From assembly GCA_947627355.1 (NCBI GenBank), contig CANQVX010000008.1, forward strand, positions 17,312 to 81,311: a DNA stretch of 64,000 bases, given 5' to 3'. How positions within the stretch are numbered: the first letter of the stretch is position 1; each line of letters opens with the position of its first letter. Below, piece after piece: positions 24,998-37,572 of this stretch. A program made the translations under genes and the position numbers. Origin of the DNA: an uncultured Bacilli bacterium. GTDB lineage: Bacteria > Bacillota_I > Bacilli_A > RFN20 > CAG-631. The notes beneath the pieces are model-generated. The model ran no database searches. It saw only the letters and a program-made list of their open reading frames with translations, and was not told the DNA's origin.

Positions 24998-26569
24998 ATG
25001 CTTAGTTTAAAACCAAGTGGTATCGTACTTATTTGTCTTGCTGTTGGTGTTTTAGCTTTAATTTTAGGCGGTTTAGTTGTTCGTTTAGTGCCATTTTTTG
25101 GATATAAGAATGCTAAAAAGAAAATTGATTTATCTTTAAAAGATGCTGAAATAAAAGCAAATCAAGTTATTAAATCTGCTCAACTAGAAGGTAGAGCGGC
25201 AGCTTTAGAATTACAAAAACAAGCTGATAAGGAAATAAAAGAAAGAAAAGATCAAGTACTAGAATTAGAAAAAGCAATAATCTCTCGTGAACAAGCCATT
25301 GATGTTCGTGATTTAATGGTTAAAAAAAGAGAAGAACAATTAGAAAATGAAAACCAACAACTTGATAAAAAAGCACAAGATTTAGTAAAACAAAAAGATG
25401 AACTTGATGCTAAAATTAATTCTATTATTACAGAGCTTGAAAAAGTAGCTGGAATGACTTCTGCTGAAGCCAAAAAAGAATTATTTGACCGAGTTCAAGA
25501 AAAATCAGCCCATGAAGTGGCTGCTTATTTAAAAGAAAGAGAAGAACAAGCTAAAGAAGAAGCAGATGATGCTGCTCGTGATATTTTAGCTTTAACGATT
25601 GAAAGATTCAGTCAAGAAGTTGCTTCTGAAAGAACAATTTCAGTTGTTGCTTTACCAAACGACGAAATGAAAGGTCGTATCATTGGTCGTGAAGGTAGAA
25701 ACATTAGAACTATTGAACAATTAACTGGTGTTGATTTAATTATTGATGATACTCCAGAAGTTATTACTGTTTCTTGCTTCAATCCAATTAGAAGAGAAAT
25801 CGCAAAACGATCATTAGAAGCTTTAATCAAAGATGGTAGAATTCAACCTGGAAGAATTGAAGAATTAGTTGAAAAAGCAACTCAAGAAGTTAAAGAATCA
25901 ATCCGTAAAGCCGGGGAAGAAGCTTTATTTAAATTAAACTTACCAAGAATGAACAAAGATTTGGTTGAAATGATTGGTAGACTTAAATACCGTACAAGTT
26001 ATGGTCAAAATGCTTTGGCTCATTCAATTGAAGTTGCTCATTTAGCTGGTATTATGGCAGCTGAAATTGGTGCTGACCAACAACTTGCTAAAAGAGCTGG
26101 TTTACTTCATGATTTAGGAAAAGCAATTGATTATGAAGTAGAAGGCAGCCACGTTGAATTAGGTGCTCGTTATGCTAAAAAATATGGTGAAAACGAAGTT
26201 GTTATTAATGCTATCGAAGCTCACCATGGTGAAAAACCAGCAACTACAATTATTGCTAATTTAGTAATTGCTGCTGATACTTTAAGCGCAGCACGTCCTG
26301 GAGCTAGAAGTGAAACCTTAGACACATACGTTAAACGTATCGAACAACTTGAAAATATTTCTAAAGAATTCGAAGGCGTAAATCAAGCTTATGCAATTCA
26401 ATCTGGTCGTGAAATTAGAGTAATGGTTGTACCTGAAAAAGTTGATGATGTGCAAGCATATAACATTGCTCGTCAAATCAAAGATAAGATTGAAAATGAA
26501 TTAGTTTATCCTGGTCAAATTAAAGTCACAGTTATTAGAGAAACTAGGGTGAGTGAAATTGCTAAATAA
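24998..26569 (+). CDS. rny: Ribonuclease Y
   Basis: Membrane-anchored endoribonuclease that initiates mRNA decay in Firmicutes. One N-terminal membrane helix (about 8-30), a long charged coiled coil (30-200), a KH RNA-binding domain ([19 protein letters not shown], about 225-245), and an HD domain with [10 protein letters not shown] and AHHGEKP metal ligands. 523 residues, typical. AGGAGG precedes the ATG. The 3' end overlaps ymdB. Confidence 0.96.
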   Translation: MLSLKPSGIVLICLAVGVLALILGGLVVRLVPFFGYKNAKKKIDLSLKDAEIKANQVIKSAQLEGRAAALELQKQADKEIKERKDQVLELEKAIISREQAIDVRDLMVKKREEQLENENQQLDKKAQDLVKQKDELDAKINSIITELEKVAGMTSAEAKKELFDRVQEKSAHEVAAYLKEREEQAKEEADDAARDILALTIERFSQEVASERTISVVALPNDEMKGRIIGREGRNIRTIEQLTGVDLIIDDTPEVITVSCFNPIRREIAKRSLEALIKDGRIQPGRIEELVEKATQEVKESIRKAGEEALFKLNLPRMNKDLVEMIGRLKYRTSYGQNALAHSIEVAHLAGIMAAEIGADQQLAKRAGLLHDLGKAIDYEVEGSHVELGARYAKKYGENEVVINAIEAHHGEKPATTIIANLVIAADTLSAARPGARSETLDTYVKRIEQLENISKEFEGVNQAYAIQSGREIRVMVVPEKVDDVQAYNIARQIKDKIENELVYPGQIKVTVIRETRVSEIAK

Positions 26570-27359
26570 TCCTAATCTTACAGTTTTAGTATTAGGTGAT
26601 ATTGTGGGCAGAATCGGCAGGAATGCGGTTATCCGCAACTGCCGTTTTTTAAAAGAAAAATATCACGCTGATTTATTAATTGTTAATGGGGAAAATGCCA
26701 CCCATGGCAATGGCTTGATTTATAAACAATACTTAGATTTAGTTAATGCTGGTGTTGATTGTATTACTATGGGTAATCATATCTATGGTAAAAAAGAAAT
26801 TCTTGAATATGCAAAAGATGCTAATAGACTAGTAGTTCCTGCTAATCTTGAAAATCTAGAAGATGAATTAAAAAACAATGTTTCTTTCGAACAAATTGTT
26901 AATAATGTTAGAGTAAAAGTTATCAATTTACTTGGCATTGCTAACATAAATTTAGCGGTCAAATCACCATTTATTGCATTTAAAGAAATTTATGAAGCAG
27001 ATCCAGAGCCAATTTATATTGTTGATTATCACGCTGAATTAACAGCTGAAAAGAATTCGTTTGGCTATGAACTTGATGGCCGTGCTTCTTTAATGTTTGG
27101 CACTCATACTCATGTTCAAACTGCTGATGAAAGAATTATGCCTGAAGGTATGGCTTACATTAGTGATGTTGGTATGTGTGGAGTTAGAGAAAGCGTTATT
27201 GGTTTTGATTATCAAGAAGTTAAAAAAGTTATGTGGGAAGGTGGGAGTTATTCAGTTGCCATGAAAGGCAAGGGTATGTTAAATGGTTTAGTAGTAACTA
27301 TTGATACTACAACTAAAAAAGCAACTTCCATTGAAAGAATTAATATTGATGTAGAATAA
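26559..27359 (+). CDS. ymdB: YmdB-family calcineurin-like phosphodiesterase
   Basis: A binuclear-metal phosphoesterase acting on 2',3'-cyclic nucleotides. Motifs: [10 protein letters not shown] (metal Asp), [21 protein letters not shown] (GNH), [11 protein letters not shown] (H-x-E) and [13 protein letters not shown] (H-x-H). In B. subtilis it controls biofilm and motility decisions. TTG 26559 is chosen because AGGGTGAG ends five bases before it; GTG 26553 lies within that site. The overlap with rny gives tight coupling, as in Bacillus. Confidence 0.93.
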   Translation: MLNNPNLTVLVLGDIVGRIGRNAVIRNCRFLKEKYHADLLIVNGENATHGNGLIYKQYLDLVNAGVDCITMGNHIYGKKEILEYAKDANRLVVPANLENLEDELKNNVSFEQIVNNVRVKVINLLGIANINLAVKSPFIAFKEIYEADPEPIYIVDYHAELTAEKNSFGYELDGRASLMFGTHTHVQTADERIMPEGMAYISDVGMCGVRESVIGFDYQEVKKVMWEGGSYSVAMKGKGMLNGLVVTIDTTTKKATSIERINIDVE

Positions 27360-27408
27360 TTCTAGTTTTCCTTTCATATGATTTAGTAGAAAATATGGAG
27401 GAAAAAAC

Positions 27409-27687
27409 ATGATAGAGTTATTAAAAGTATCGACAAAATCAAATCCTAATGCTGTTGCAGGTGCTATTGCAAACATCTTAAAAGTTCAAAAGAAAGTTGA
27501 GGCTCAAGCAATTGGTGCTGGTTCAATTAATCAAATTGTAAAAGCAATTGCAATTGCTAGAGGATTTCTAGTTTTAAGTGGGGATGATTTGGTATGTGTT
27601 CCCGTGTTTGCTGAAGTAGAAATTGAAAACCAATTAAAGACAGCAATTAAGTTTATTATCACGCTTACTAAGAAGGATGTTTTCTAA
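27409..27687 (+). CDS. spoVS: Stage V sporulation protein S
   Basis: A 92-residue Alba-like protein: LLKVSTKSNPNAVAGAIANILK, VEAQAIGAGSINQIVKAIAIARGFL, FAEVEIENQLKTAIKFII. It is slightly longer than the usual 86. SpoVS affects septation and coat assembly in Bacillus but is also found in some non-sporulating species, so on its own it is weak evidence for sporulation. TGGAGG precedes the ATG. It lies 49 bases after ymdB, and the terminator stem starts within its last codons. Confidence 0.95.
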   Translation: MIELLKVSTKSNPNAVAGAIANILKVQKKVEAQAIGAGSINQIVKAIAIARGFLVLSGDDLVCVPVFAEVEIENQLKTAIKFIITLTKKDVF

Positions 27688-27707
27688 AAAAAGACATTCT
27701 TTTTTTC
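27673..27707 (+). terminator. Intrinsic terminator overlapping the spoVS end
   Basis: AAGGATGT (coding) pairs with ACATTCTT (one G-U pair) and a T run follows. Confidence 0.7.
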
Positions 27708-27778
27708 TTTTTTCAGGTCATTTTTTAAAATGGCAACTATAATAATACTGAGGGCACTTTTTGGCCACAAAAAAGGTG

Positions 27779-27807
27779 TTTACATTAAAATGTAAATTTG
27801 CTATAAT
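27779..27807 (+). promoter_or_regulatory. Promoter of rpsF-ssb-rpsR
   Basis: TTTACA (27779-27784), 17 bases, TATAAT (27802-27807) with extended TG (27799-27800). A second candidate lies upstream (TATAATAATA near 27739), in the block shared with the recA promoter. Confidence 0.7.
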
Positions 27808-27825
27808 TGCTAACGTCAATTCTCT

Positions 27826-27844
27826 GCTACATTTGCAGTGTAGC
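27826..27844 (+). promoter_or_regulatory. Hairpin in the rpsF leader
   Basis: GCTACA and TGTAGC form a 6-bp stem with loop TTTGCAG, about 25 bases upstream of the rpsF start. Its place fits the autoregulatory S6:S18-binding leader known in many bacteria, but I do not see the conserved CCG element clearly, so the assignment is tentative. Confidence 0.35.
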
Positions 27845-27869
27845 CAAATGACCAAAGGGAGGTGTAAGG

Positions 27870-28163
27870 ATGAGAAAGTATGAAATTATGTACATCCTAA
27901 ACGCTAATTTAGATGAAGAAGCACGTAATCAATTAATGGATAAATTACATGGCTTCCTTACTGCTAACGGTGATAAAATCGTTGAAGTTAACGAAAAAGA
28001 CTGGGGCTTAAGAGATTTAGCGTATGAAATCAATTTCCAATCAAAAGGTTATTATGTAGTATTAACCATTGAAGCAGAAAATGATAAGGGTGTTAAAGAA
28101 TTTGAACGTAATTGTAGAATCGATACTGAAAACGTTCTTCGTCAATTAACCGTTGCTTTATAG
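27870..28163 (+). CDS. rpsF: 30S ribosomal protein S6
   Basis: 97 residues with the S6 pattern MRKYEIMYILNANLDEEAR, EVNEKDWGLRDLAYEINFQSKGYYVVLTIEA and the closing FERNCRIDTENVLRQL. It binds S18 on the platform of the small subunit. GGGAGGTG precedes the ATG. First gene of the classic rpsF-ssb-rpsR operon. Confidence 0.97.
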   Translation: MRKYEIMYILNANLDEEARNQLMDKLHGFLTANGDKIVEVNEKDWGLRDLAYEINFQSKGYYVVLTIEAENDKGVKEFERNCRIDTENVLRQLTVAL

Positions 28164-28187
28164 CATAGAAAGCTAGGAGGAAAAGTA

Positions 28188-28622
28188 ATGATTAACAGAG
28201 TAGTATTAGTCGGAAGACTAACAAAAGATGTAGATTTAAGAGTTACAACAAGTAACATTCCCGTTTGTTCTTTTACAATTGCAGTCGACAATCGAGTTGC
28301 AAAAAATAGCCAAGATAAAACAGCAAGTTTTATTAACTGTGTTGCTTGGCAAAATACGGCAAAATTGATTTCAGATTATTGCAAGAAAGGTTCACTTATC
28401 GGAGTTGAAGGACGTTTACAAACTAGAAGTTATGATTCTCGTGATGGAAGACAAGTTACCGTTACTGAAGTTGTTTGTGATTCTGTAACTTTCTTAAGTC
28501 CTAAAGATTCAAATTCAGGATCTAATGCTGGATTTTCAATGAATGATGATAGTGTATCTAGCATGGATAAAGAAGACGATGATGATGAATTATCTTATTC
28601 TGAAGAAGATTTGCCTTTTTAA
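28188..28622 (+). CDS. ssb: Single-stranded DNA-binding protein
   Basis: OB-fold protein of 144 residues: MINRVVLVGRLTKDVDLRVT, FTIAVDN, FINCVAWQNTAKLISDYCKKGSLIGVEGRLQTRSYD. The low-complexity linker ends in an acidic tip (DDDDELSYSEEDLPF), the conserved docking peptide for repair and replication proteins. Located between rpsF and rpsR, as in Bacillus. Confidence 0.97.
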   Translation: MINRVVLVGRLTKDVDLRVTTSNIPVCSFTIAVDNRVAKNSQDKTASFINCVAWQNTAKLISDYCKKGSLIGVEGRLQTRSYDSRDGRQVTVTEVVCDSVTFLSPKDSNSGSNAGFSMNDDSVSSMDKEDDDDELSYSEEDLPF

Positions 28623-28644
28623 AAATTAGAAAGGAAAATTAATT

Positions 28645-28869
28645 ATGTATAAAAAACAACAAAAAAGACGTAAAGTTTGTTATTTTACAAAAAACAAAAT
28701 TACTTATATTGACTATAAAGATGTAGAATTATTAAAGAAATTCATCGCTCAAGATGGTAAAATTCTACCTCGTCGTCAAACAGGTACATCTGCACGTTAT
28801 CAAAGACCTTTGGCAGTAGCTATTAAAAGAGCTCGTCAAATGGCTTTATTACCATTCAAAGCAGACTAA
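28645..28869 (+). CDS. rpsR: 30S ribosomal protein S18
   Basis: 74 residues: [65 protein letters not shown] is the full S18 signature. Partner of S6. Last gene of the operon, followed by a terminator. Confidence 0.97.
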   Translation: MYKKQQKRRKVCYFTKNKITYIDYKDVELLKKFIAQDGKILPRRQTGTSARYQRPLAVAIKRARQMALLPFKAD

Positions 28870-28897
28870 TTTTTATTAAGTTAAGTAATTATTATTT

Positions 28898-28925
28898 AAG
28901 TGGGTATGAATTTATCCACTTTTTT
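28898..28925 (+). terminator. Intrinsic terminator after rpsR
   Basis: AAGTGGGT pairs with ATCCACTT (one G-U) and a T run follows. The right arm contains a chance DnaA-box-like TTATCCACT. Confidence 0.8.
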
Positions 28926-29143
28926 GTTGCTTAAAATCATTAAAACTAACGATAGAAACGATAGTTTTAATAGATTTAACAATGTAAAACATAATGATAT
29001 ACTTAATGAATCTTAATGAATCTAACGACAAATTTTAAGGCAATATTTTTGACTAAATAAATGTTTTCAAAAACTTTTTAAAAAATTGCTATAAATCGCC
29101 TAAGATTTTAGAAATTTTCTTATTATTTTATAATAAGAAAGAT
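28926..29143. other. Non-coding AT-rich region with dyads upstream of yaaA-recF-gyrBA
   Basis: No credible ORF is seen between rpsR and yaaA. The region holds a perfect 10-bp inverted repeat (ATTAAAACTA / TAGTTTTAAT, 28939-28971) whose loop contains a repeated CGATAG, a tandem direct repeat CTTAATGAAT (29002-29011, 29012-29021), and a perfect 10-bp inverted repeat (TTTCTTATTA / TAATAAGAAA, 29116-29140) just upstream of the promoter. The purpose is unknown; an origin-related function is possible. Confidence 0.5.
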
Positions 29144-29172
29144 TTGAAAATCGATTTCAATAATGGTATAAT
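29144..29172 (+). promoter_or_regulatory. Promoter of yaaA-recF-gyrB-gyrA
   Basis: TTGAAA (29144-29149), 17 bases, TATAAT (29167-29172). The -35 is part of a near-palindrome (TTGAAAATCGATTTCAA) that could bind a regulator. Confidence 0.75.
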
Positions 29173-29197
29173 TATTTCGTGTTAAAGGGGAAGCAAA

Positions 29198-29406
29198 ATG
29201 GAAAAAGTGATGATTACTGGCGATTATATAACCTTAGGTCAATTTTTAAAATTAAAATCCATTATTTCTTATGGTGGCGAAGCAAAGTTTTTCTTAAGTC
29301 AAAACAAGGTTTACGTTAACGATGCTTTAGAAAACCGAAGAGGTAGAAAATTGTATGAAAACGATACAATTAAAGTTTTAAATAAGACCTATCAAATTAC
29401 TAAATA

Positions 29407-29407
<1 letters not shown>
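29198..29407 (+). CDS. yaaA: S4-domain RNA-binding protein YaaA
   Basis: A 69-residue S4-like protein (ITLGQFLKLKSIISYGGEAKFFLSQNKVYVNDALENRRGRKLYENDTI). In Firmicutes it lies between dnaN and recF; dnaN is not upstream here. Its role is probably ribosome or RNA binding. Its stop overlaps the recF start (TAATG). Confidence 0.9.
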
Positions 29408-32467
<3,060 letters not shown>

Positions 32468-32484
32468 TGAGGGGAGTGTTAGAA

Positions 32485-35010
32485 GTGAAAGAAGATTTAA
32501 AAGAATTTGCTGAACACGAAAAACAAGAAGATCAAGGTATACAAGATGTAAATCTTGCAAAAGAAGTTAAAACATCATTTCTAGAATATGCCATGTCAGT
32601 TATTGTAAGCCGTGCACTTCCTGATGTAAGAGATGGCTTAAAACCTGTTCATCGTCGTATTTTATTTGGTATGAGTGAAGCTAAAATGAGTGCTGGTAGC
32701 CCTTATAAAAAGTCAGCTCGTATCGTTGGTGATGTTATGGGTAAATATCACCCTCATGGTGATGCCGCAATTTATGAAGCAATGGTTCGTCTCGCTCAAA
32801 ACTTTTCAACTAGATATCCTTTAGTTGATGGTCATGGTAACTTTGGTTCTATCGATGGTGATGGCGCTGCTGCTATGCGTTATACTGAAGCTAGAATGTC
32901 AAAAATTGCTATGGAAATGGTTCGTGATATCGATGAAGAAACTGTTGATTTCATGCCAAACTATGATGGTGAAGAACAAGAACCGGTTGTTTTACCTTCT
33001 AAATTTCCTAACATTTTAGTTAATGGCTCAACAGGTATTGCAGTCGGTATGGCAACTAACATTCCACCACACAACCTAGCTGAAACTATTGATGCTATTT
33101 TAGCAATTGCTGATAATCCTGATATTGAAGTTATTGATTTGATGCAAATCTTAAAGGGCCCTGATTTTCCAACCGGTGCTTATATTTTAGGAAAATCTGG
33201 CATTAAAAAAGCTTATGAAACTGGAACTGGCACAATATTATTAAGATCAAAAACTAATATTGAAACATTACCTAATGGCAAAACTAGAATCATTGTCAGT
33301 GAAATTCCTTATCAAGTAAATAAAACAACAATGATTGAAAGAATTGCTGAATTAGCTCGAGATAAAAGAATTGAAGGCATCACTGATTTAAGAGATGAAT
33401 CAAGTGGTGAAGATATTAGAGTAGTAATTGAACTTAGAAAAGATGTTGTACCTGAAGTTTTATTAAATCAATTATATAAATTAACTCAACTTCAAGTAAG
33501 TTATGGTATTAACATGCTTGCTTTAGTTGATGGTGAACCTAAGATTTTACCAGTAAAAGACATGCTTAAATATTATCTAAAGCATCAAGAAGATGTTGTT
33601 CGTAGAAGAACGGTCTTCGAACTTAAAAAAGCTGAAGATGAATTACATGTATTACTAGGTATTATCGTAGCAATTGAAAATATTGATGAAGTAGTTCATA
33701 TTATTCGTGCTTCTAAAAACATTGAAGAATCACAAACTGCTTTAATGGATCGTTTTGAATTATCTGAAAGACAAGCCAAAGCGATTGTTGCTATGCCTTT
33801 AGGTCGTTTATCTGCTCTTGAAAGTGAAAAGGCTGAAACTAAACGTGCTTCACTTGAAGGACAAATTGTTGAATTCAAATCAATTCTTGCTAGTGATGAA
33901 AAAGTATTTGAAATTGTTAAAAAAGAATTAACTGATATTAAGAATCGTTATAGTGATAATAGAAGAACTGAAATTATTTCTGGTGACTTCAATATTGATG
34001 ACGAAGACTTAATTGAAAAAGAAAACATTATTGTTACTTTAACTGTTAATGGTTATATCAAACGTGTACCTGAAGATACTTATCGCACTCAACATCGTGG
34101 TGGTAAAGGTATCAAAGGTATGTCAATTAATGAAGAAGATATTGTCGATAAAATCGTCGTAACTAATACTCATACCGATGTTTTATTCTTTACAAACTTT
34201 GGTAAAGTTTATCGTATTCGTGGTCATCAAATTCCTGAATATGGTAGAACTGCTAAGGGCATTCCAGCTATCAATTTACTTAGCATGGAAAGCACTGAAA
34301 AAGTTAGATCTATCATTTCTATCGATAAATACGATGAAAATACAACTCTAGTATTTGTAACTAAACATGGTATCGTTAAAAGAGTTGCTATTAAAGAATT
34401 TGAAAGTATTCGTCAAAAAGGGAAAATTGCTATTGGCTTAAAAGAAGATGATGAATTAGTTGATGTTAAATTAACTGATGGAAATGCTGAAATCTTAATT
34501 GCTTCAAGCAATGGTAAACTTGTAAGATTCAATGAACAAGATGTTCGCTCTATGGGAAGAAGTGCTTCGGGTGTTAAAGGTATCAATGTTAACAAAGGTT
34601 TTGTTGTTGGTGTTGCTACTTCACTTGAAGGTAATTTGATCTTTGTTATTTCTAAAAAAGGTTATGGCAAGATGTCACCAATTGTTGACTATCGTTTAAC
34701 TAAACGTGGAAGCCAAGGTGTACTTACTATGAAAACTACCGATAAGAATGGTGAAATTGCAACTATCAAGGCTGTAAATGGTACAGAAGATGTTCTAGTT
34801 GTAACTAACCAAGGGGTAGTAATTAGAACATCACTTGAACAAGTAAAACAAGCCGGAAGAAATACTTTAGGTGTTCGTATCATTCGTTTAAATGAAGGTC
34901 AAGAAGTTGCTTCTCTTGCAATCACTGAAAAACTAGAAGTCGATGAAAATGAAGTTGAAGAAGATTTGTTTGAAGAAGCAAATGGCCAAGAAAATAAACA
35001 AGTTGAATAG
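32485..35010 (+). CDS. gyrA: DNA gyrase subunit A
   Basis: Breakage-reunion subunit. [19 protein letters not shown] and the active-site Tyr in [12 protein letters not shown] are present, followed by six beta-propeller blades with the gyrase-specific GyrA-box-like [11 protein letters not shown] (about 545). GTG 32485 is preferred because AGGGGAG (32470-32476) lies eight bases upstream; ATG 32467 overlaps the gyrB stop and is the alternative. The C-terminal tail is acidic. A parS-type site follows the stop by three bases. Confidence 0.95.
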   Translation: MKEDLKEFAEHEKQEDQGIQDVNLAKEVKTSFLEYAMSVIVSRALPDVRDGLKPVHRRILFGMSEAKMSAGSPYKKSARIVGDVMGKYHPHGDAAIYEAMVRLAQNFSTRYPLVDGHGNFGSIDGDGAAAMRYTEARMSKIAMEMVRDIDEETVDFMPNYDGEEQEPVVLPSKFPNILVNGSTGIAVGMATNIPPHNLAETIDAILAIADNPDIEVIDLMQILKGPDFPTGAYILGKSGIKKAYETGTGTILLRSKTNIETLPNGKTRIIVSEIPYQVNKTTMIERIAELARDKRIEGITDLRDESSGEDIRVVIELRKDVVPEVLLNQLYKLTQLQVSYGINMLALVDGEPKILPVKDMLKYYLKHQEDVVRRRTVFELKKAEDELHVLLGIIVAIENIDEVVHIIRASKNIEESQTALMDRFELSERQAKAIVAMPLGRLSALESEKAETKRASLEGQIVEFKSILASDEKVFEIVKKELTDIKNRYSDNRRTEIISGDFNIDDEDLIEKENIIVTLTVNGYIKRVPEDTYRTQHRGGKGIKGMSINEEDIVDKIVVTNTHTDVLFFTNFGKVYRIRGHQIPEYGRTAKGIPAINLLSMESTEKVRSIISIDKYDENTTLVFVTKHGIVKRVAIKEFESIRQKGKIAIGLKEDDELVDVKLTDGNAEILIASSNGKLVRFNEQDVRSMGRSASGVKGINVNKGFVVGVATSLEGNLIFVISKKGYGKMSPIVDYRLTKRGSQGVLTMKTTDKNGEIATIKAVNGTEDVLVVTNQGVVIRTSLEQVKQAGRNTLGVRIIRLNEGQEVASLAITEKLEVDENEVEEDLFEEANGQENKQVE

Positions 35011-35013
35011 AAT

Positions 35014-35029
35014 TGTTCCACGTGGAACA
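35014..35029. promoter_or_regulatory. Chromosomal parS site (ParB/Spo0J binding)
   Basis: TGTTCCACGTGGAACA is a perfect 16-bp palindrome differing from the canonical TGTTTCACGTGAAACA by one symmetric pair, and is the same as parS variants known in other bacteria. It sits between gyrA and serS, in origin-proximal gene context. ParB loads here to load SMC and segregate the origin. Confidence 0.85.
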
Positions 35030-35043
35030 CAGGAGGAATAAAT

Positions 35044-36330
35044 ATGATTGATATTGCATTAATCAGAACCAACAAGGAACTAGTAAAAGAAAACATTAAA
35101 AAGAAATTTCAAGATTACAAATTACCACTTGTTGATAAAGTTTATGAATTAGATATCGAAGCTCGTAAATACATCACTAAAGCAAGTGATTTGAGAGGTA
35201 AGAAAAATTCACTTAGTAAACAAATTGGTGCTTTATATGCTGCTAAAAAAATTGATGAAGCCAATGCTATAAAAAATGAAATTGCTTTAATCGATAAAGA
35301 ATTATTAGATTTAGAAGTAGAAGAAGAAAACACCAAAAAAGCCTTAAAAGAAATCATGATGAAAATTCCTAACATCATTGATGAAACAGTACCTATTGGT
35401 AAAGATGATTCACAAAATGTTGAAATCAAAAAATATGGTGAACCAGCTTTAAAACCATTTGAAGTTCCATATCATGTTGAAATAATGGAAAAACTTAATG
35501 GTATTGATTTAGACAGTGCAAGAAAAGTTGCTGGTAATGGCTTTTATTATCTAATGGGTGATATTGCTCGTTTACATTCAGCAGTTATATCTTATGCTAG
35601 AGATTTCATGATTGATCGTGGCTTTACTTATGTTGTACCACCTTTCATGATTAGAAGTGATGTTGTTACTGGCGTTATGAGTTTTGAAGAAATGGATGCC
35701 ATGATGTATAAAATCGAAAACGAAGATTTATATTTAATTGGTACTAGTGAACACTCTATGATTGGTAAATTTATCGATACAATCTTAGATGAAAAAGATT
35801 TACCTTATGTTTATACTTCTTATTCACCTTGCTTTAGAAAAGAAAAAGGTGCTCATGGAATTGAAGAAAGAGGAGTATATCGTATCCATCAATTCGAAAA
35901 ACAAGAAATGATTGTTGTATGTAAACCTGAAGATAGCAAGATGTGGTTTGAAAAATTATATCAAAACACAGTTGATCTCTTTAGAAGTTTAGATATTCCA
36001 GTTCGTACTCTTGAATGTTGTTCAGGTGACTTAGCTGATTTAAAGAGTAAAAGTATTGATGTTGAAGCTTGGAGTCCTAGACAACAAAAATATTTCGAAG
36101 TTGGAAGTTGTTCAAATCTAACAGATGCTCAAGCTAGACGTTTAGGTATTAGAGTTAATGGTGAAAAAGGTAAATATTTTGCTCACACCTTAAATAATAC
36201 AGTCGTAGCACCTCCAAGAATGTTAATTGCTTTTCTTGAAAATAATTTAAATGAAGATGGCAGTGTTAACATTCCAACAGTATTACAACCTTATATGGGT
36301 GGTAAAACTAAAATCGAAGTTACAAAATAA
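35044..36330 (+). CDS. serS: Seryl-tRNA synthetase
   Basis: Class II aminoacyl-tRNA synthetase. An N-terminal tRNA-binding coiled coil (about 30-100), motif 2 SPCFRKEKGAHGIEERGVYRIHQFEKQEM, and motif 3 NNTVVAPPRMLIAFLEN; 428 residues, normal. AGGAGG precedes the ATG. It follows gyrA, with parS in the 33-base gap, as serS lies close to gyrA in Bacillus. Confidence 0.97.
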   Translation: MIDIALIRTNKELVKENIKKKFQDYKLPLVDKVYELDIEARKYITKASDLRGKKNSLSKQIGALYAAKKIDEANAIKNEIALIDKELLDLEVEEENTKKALKEIMMKIPNIIDETVPIGKDDSQNVEIKKYGEPALKPFEVPYHVEIMEKLNGIDLDSARKVAGNGFYYLMGDIARLHSAVISYARDFMIDRGFTYVVPPFMIRSDVVTGVMSFEEMDAMMYKIENEDLYLIGTSEHSMIGKFIDTILDEKDLPYVYTSYSPCFRKEKGAHGIEERGVYRIHQFEKQEMIVVCKPEDSKMWFEKLYQNTVDLFRSLDIPVRTLECCSGDLADLKSKSIDVEAWSPRQQKYFEVGSCSNLTDAQARRLGIRVNGEKGKYFAHTLNNTVVAPPRMLIAFLENNLNEDGSVNIPTVLQPYMGGKTKIEVTK

Positions 36331-36340
36331 TTTAAAATAT

Positions 36341-36379
36341 AAAAAGAAGTATTGTTTTAAAAGATGATACTTCTTTTTT
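36341..36379 (+). terminator. Intrinsic terminator after serS
   Basis: AAAAGAAGTAT and ATACTTCTTTT form an 11-bp stem followed by T residues. Confidence 0.85.
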
Positions 36380-36404
36380 ATAAATAAAAATCTTTAATGA
36401 GATA

Positions 36405-36434
36405 TTGCACTTAAAAATAAAAAGATTATATAAT
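36405..36434 (+). promoter_or_regulatory. Promoter of dusB
   Basis: TTGCAC (36405-36410), 18 bases, TATAAT (36429-36434). Confidence 0.6.
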
Positions 36435-36481
36435 GTCTTTGAAATAAAAAAAGCTATAAAACAGAAAGATGGTTGAAGCAA

Positions 36482-37447
36482 ATGGGATTTTATATAAGAG
36501 ATGTTTTTGTCGATAAAAAGGTAGTTTTAGCCCCTATGGCAGGGGTAACACAAGTGGCTTATCGAAGTCTTTGTAAAAGATATGGGGCAGGACTAGTTTA
36601 TAGTGAAATGGTAAGTGATAAAGGTATTCATTATCATGATAAAAAGACCTTATCATTACTACAAGTTTCTAAAGATGAACATCCTATGGCTATTCAAATC
36701 TTTGGTGGAAATTTAGATACCTTGCTTGAAGCTGCAATTTATGTTGATAAAAATACCGATGCCGATATCATTGATATAAATATGGGCTGTCCTGTTCCAA
36801 AAGTTTTAAAAGCCCATGCTGGAAGCGATTATTTACTAGATCCTGAACGCATATTTTTGACGGTCAAAACGATAGTTTCTAATGTATCAAAACCAGTTAC
36901 TGTTAAAATTAGAATAGGATATGATCATAATCATATTAATGCTTTAGAAGTGGCAAAAAAAATAAAAGAAGCTGGTGCTAGTGCAATATGTGTTCATGGT
37001 AGAACAAAATCAGACTTATATACTGGCACTGTAAACTATGAAATTATTAAAGAAATTAAAGATTCTCTCGGCAATTTTCCAGTTATTGCTAATGGTGATA
37101 TTAAAACACCAATACAAGCAAAAGAAGTACTTGATTATACTAAATGTGATGCCGTTATGATTGGTAGAGCAAGTTATGGTAATCCATATTTATTTACACA
37201 AATAAATCACTATCTTGAAACTGGTGAATTACTTGAAAATTTATCGTTAGAATCGAGAAAAAATATACTCATTGATTATGCTAATGACCTACTTAAATTG
37301 AAAGGTGAATATATTGCTTGTCAAGAACTTAGAAAACAAGCTGGTTGGTTTTTAAAAGGTTTTTATGATTCAACAACTATTCGAAATGAACTTTCGCATC
37401 TTACTTCTTTCAAACAATTTTTAGATATCATTGCAACTATAAAGTGA
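36482..37447 (+). CDS. dusB: tRNA-dihydrouridine synthase
   Basis: FMN-dependent reduction of uridines in tRNA. TIM-barrel landmarks: LAPMAGVTQVAYRSLC, DIIDINMGCPVPKV with the catalytic Cys, HGRTKSDLYTG, VIANGDI and DAVMIGRASYGNPYLF. About 321 residues. The usual KNGAGSALL after the catalytic loop reads KAHAGSDYLL, a mild deviation. ATG 36482 is preferred over TTG 36473. It ends with TGA, showing that TGA is a stop codon here. Confidence 0.92.
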   Translation: MGFYIRDVFVDKKVVLAPMAGVTQVAYRSLCKRYGAGLVYSEMVSDKGIHYHDKKTLSLLQVSKDEHPMAIQIFGGNLDTLLEAAIYVDKNTDADIIDINMGCPVPKVLKAHAGSDYLLDPERIFLTVKTIVSNVSKPVTVKIRIGYDHNHINALEVAKKIKEAGASAICVHGRTKSDLYTGTVNYEIIKEIKDSLGNFPVIANGDIKTPIQAKEVLDYTKCDAVMIGRASYGNPYLFTQINHYLETGELLENLSLESRKNILIDYANDLLKLKGEYIACQELRKQAGWFLKGFYDSTTIRNELSHLTSFKQFLDIIATIK

Positions 37448-37481
37448 CTCCTTATAAAAAAAATAATTTTTTTTATGGTTT

Positions 37482-37504
37482 ATGCGCGCGCATTATGCTA
37501 TAAT
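37482..37504 (+). promoter_or_regulatory. Promoter with GC-rich palindromic operator for the glycan transport locus
   Basis: ATGCGCGCGCAT (37482-37493) is a perfect 12-bp palindrome with a central CpG, which stands out in this AT-rich DNA. It lies directly before an extended -10 (TG at 37496-37497, TATAAT at 37499-37504) and fills the spacer; no good -35 is seen. Such a position suggests repression by a LacI-type or similar regulator (inference). An AT-only hairpin at 37454-37476 may weakly terminate dusB transcripts. Confidence 0.65.
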
Positions 37505-37572
37505 GGTTTTAGTTAATCGAATAATATTTATATTATTGTTCAAAATGCTTGTTTTTAAAAAGGAGGACTTTT

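Noticed and set aside
28912-28920. DnaA-box-like TTATCCACT upstream of yaaA
   Set aside because: It is the right arm of the rpsR terminator and no cluster of boxes is seen, so it is not evidence for oriC.
37454-37476. AT-only hairpin after dusB as a strong terminator
   Set aside because: The stem is only A-T pairs and should be unstable; kept only as a comment in the promoter entry.
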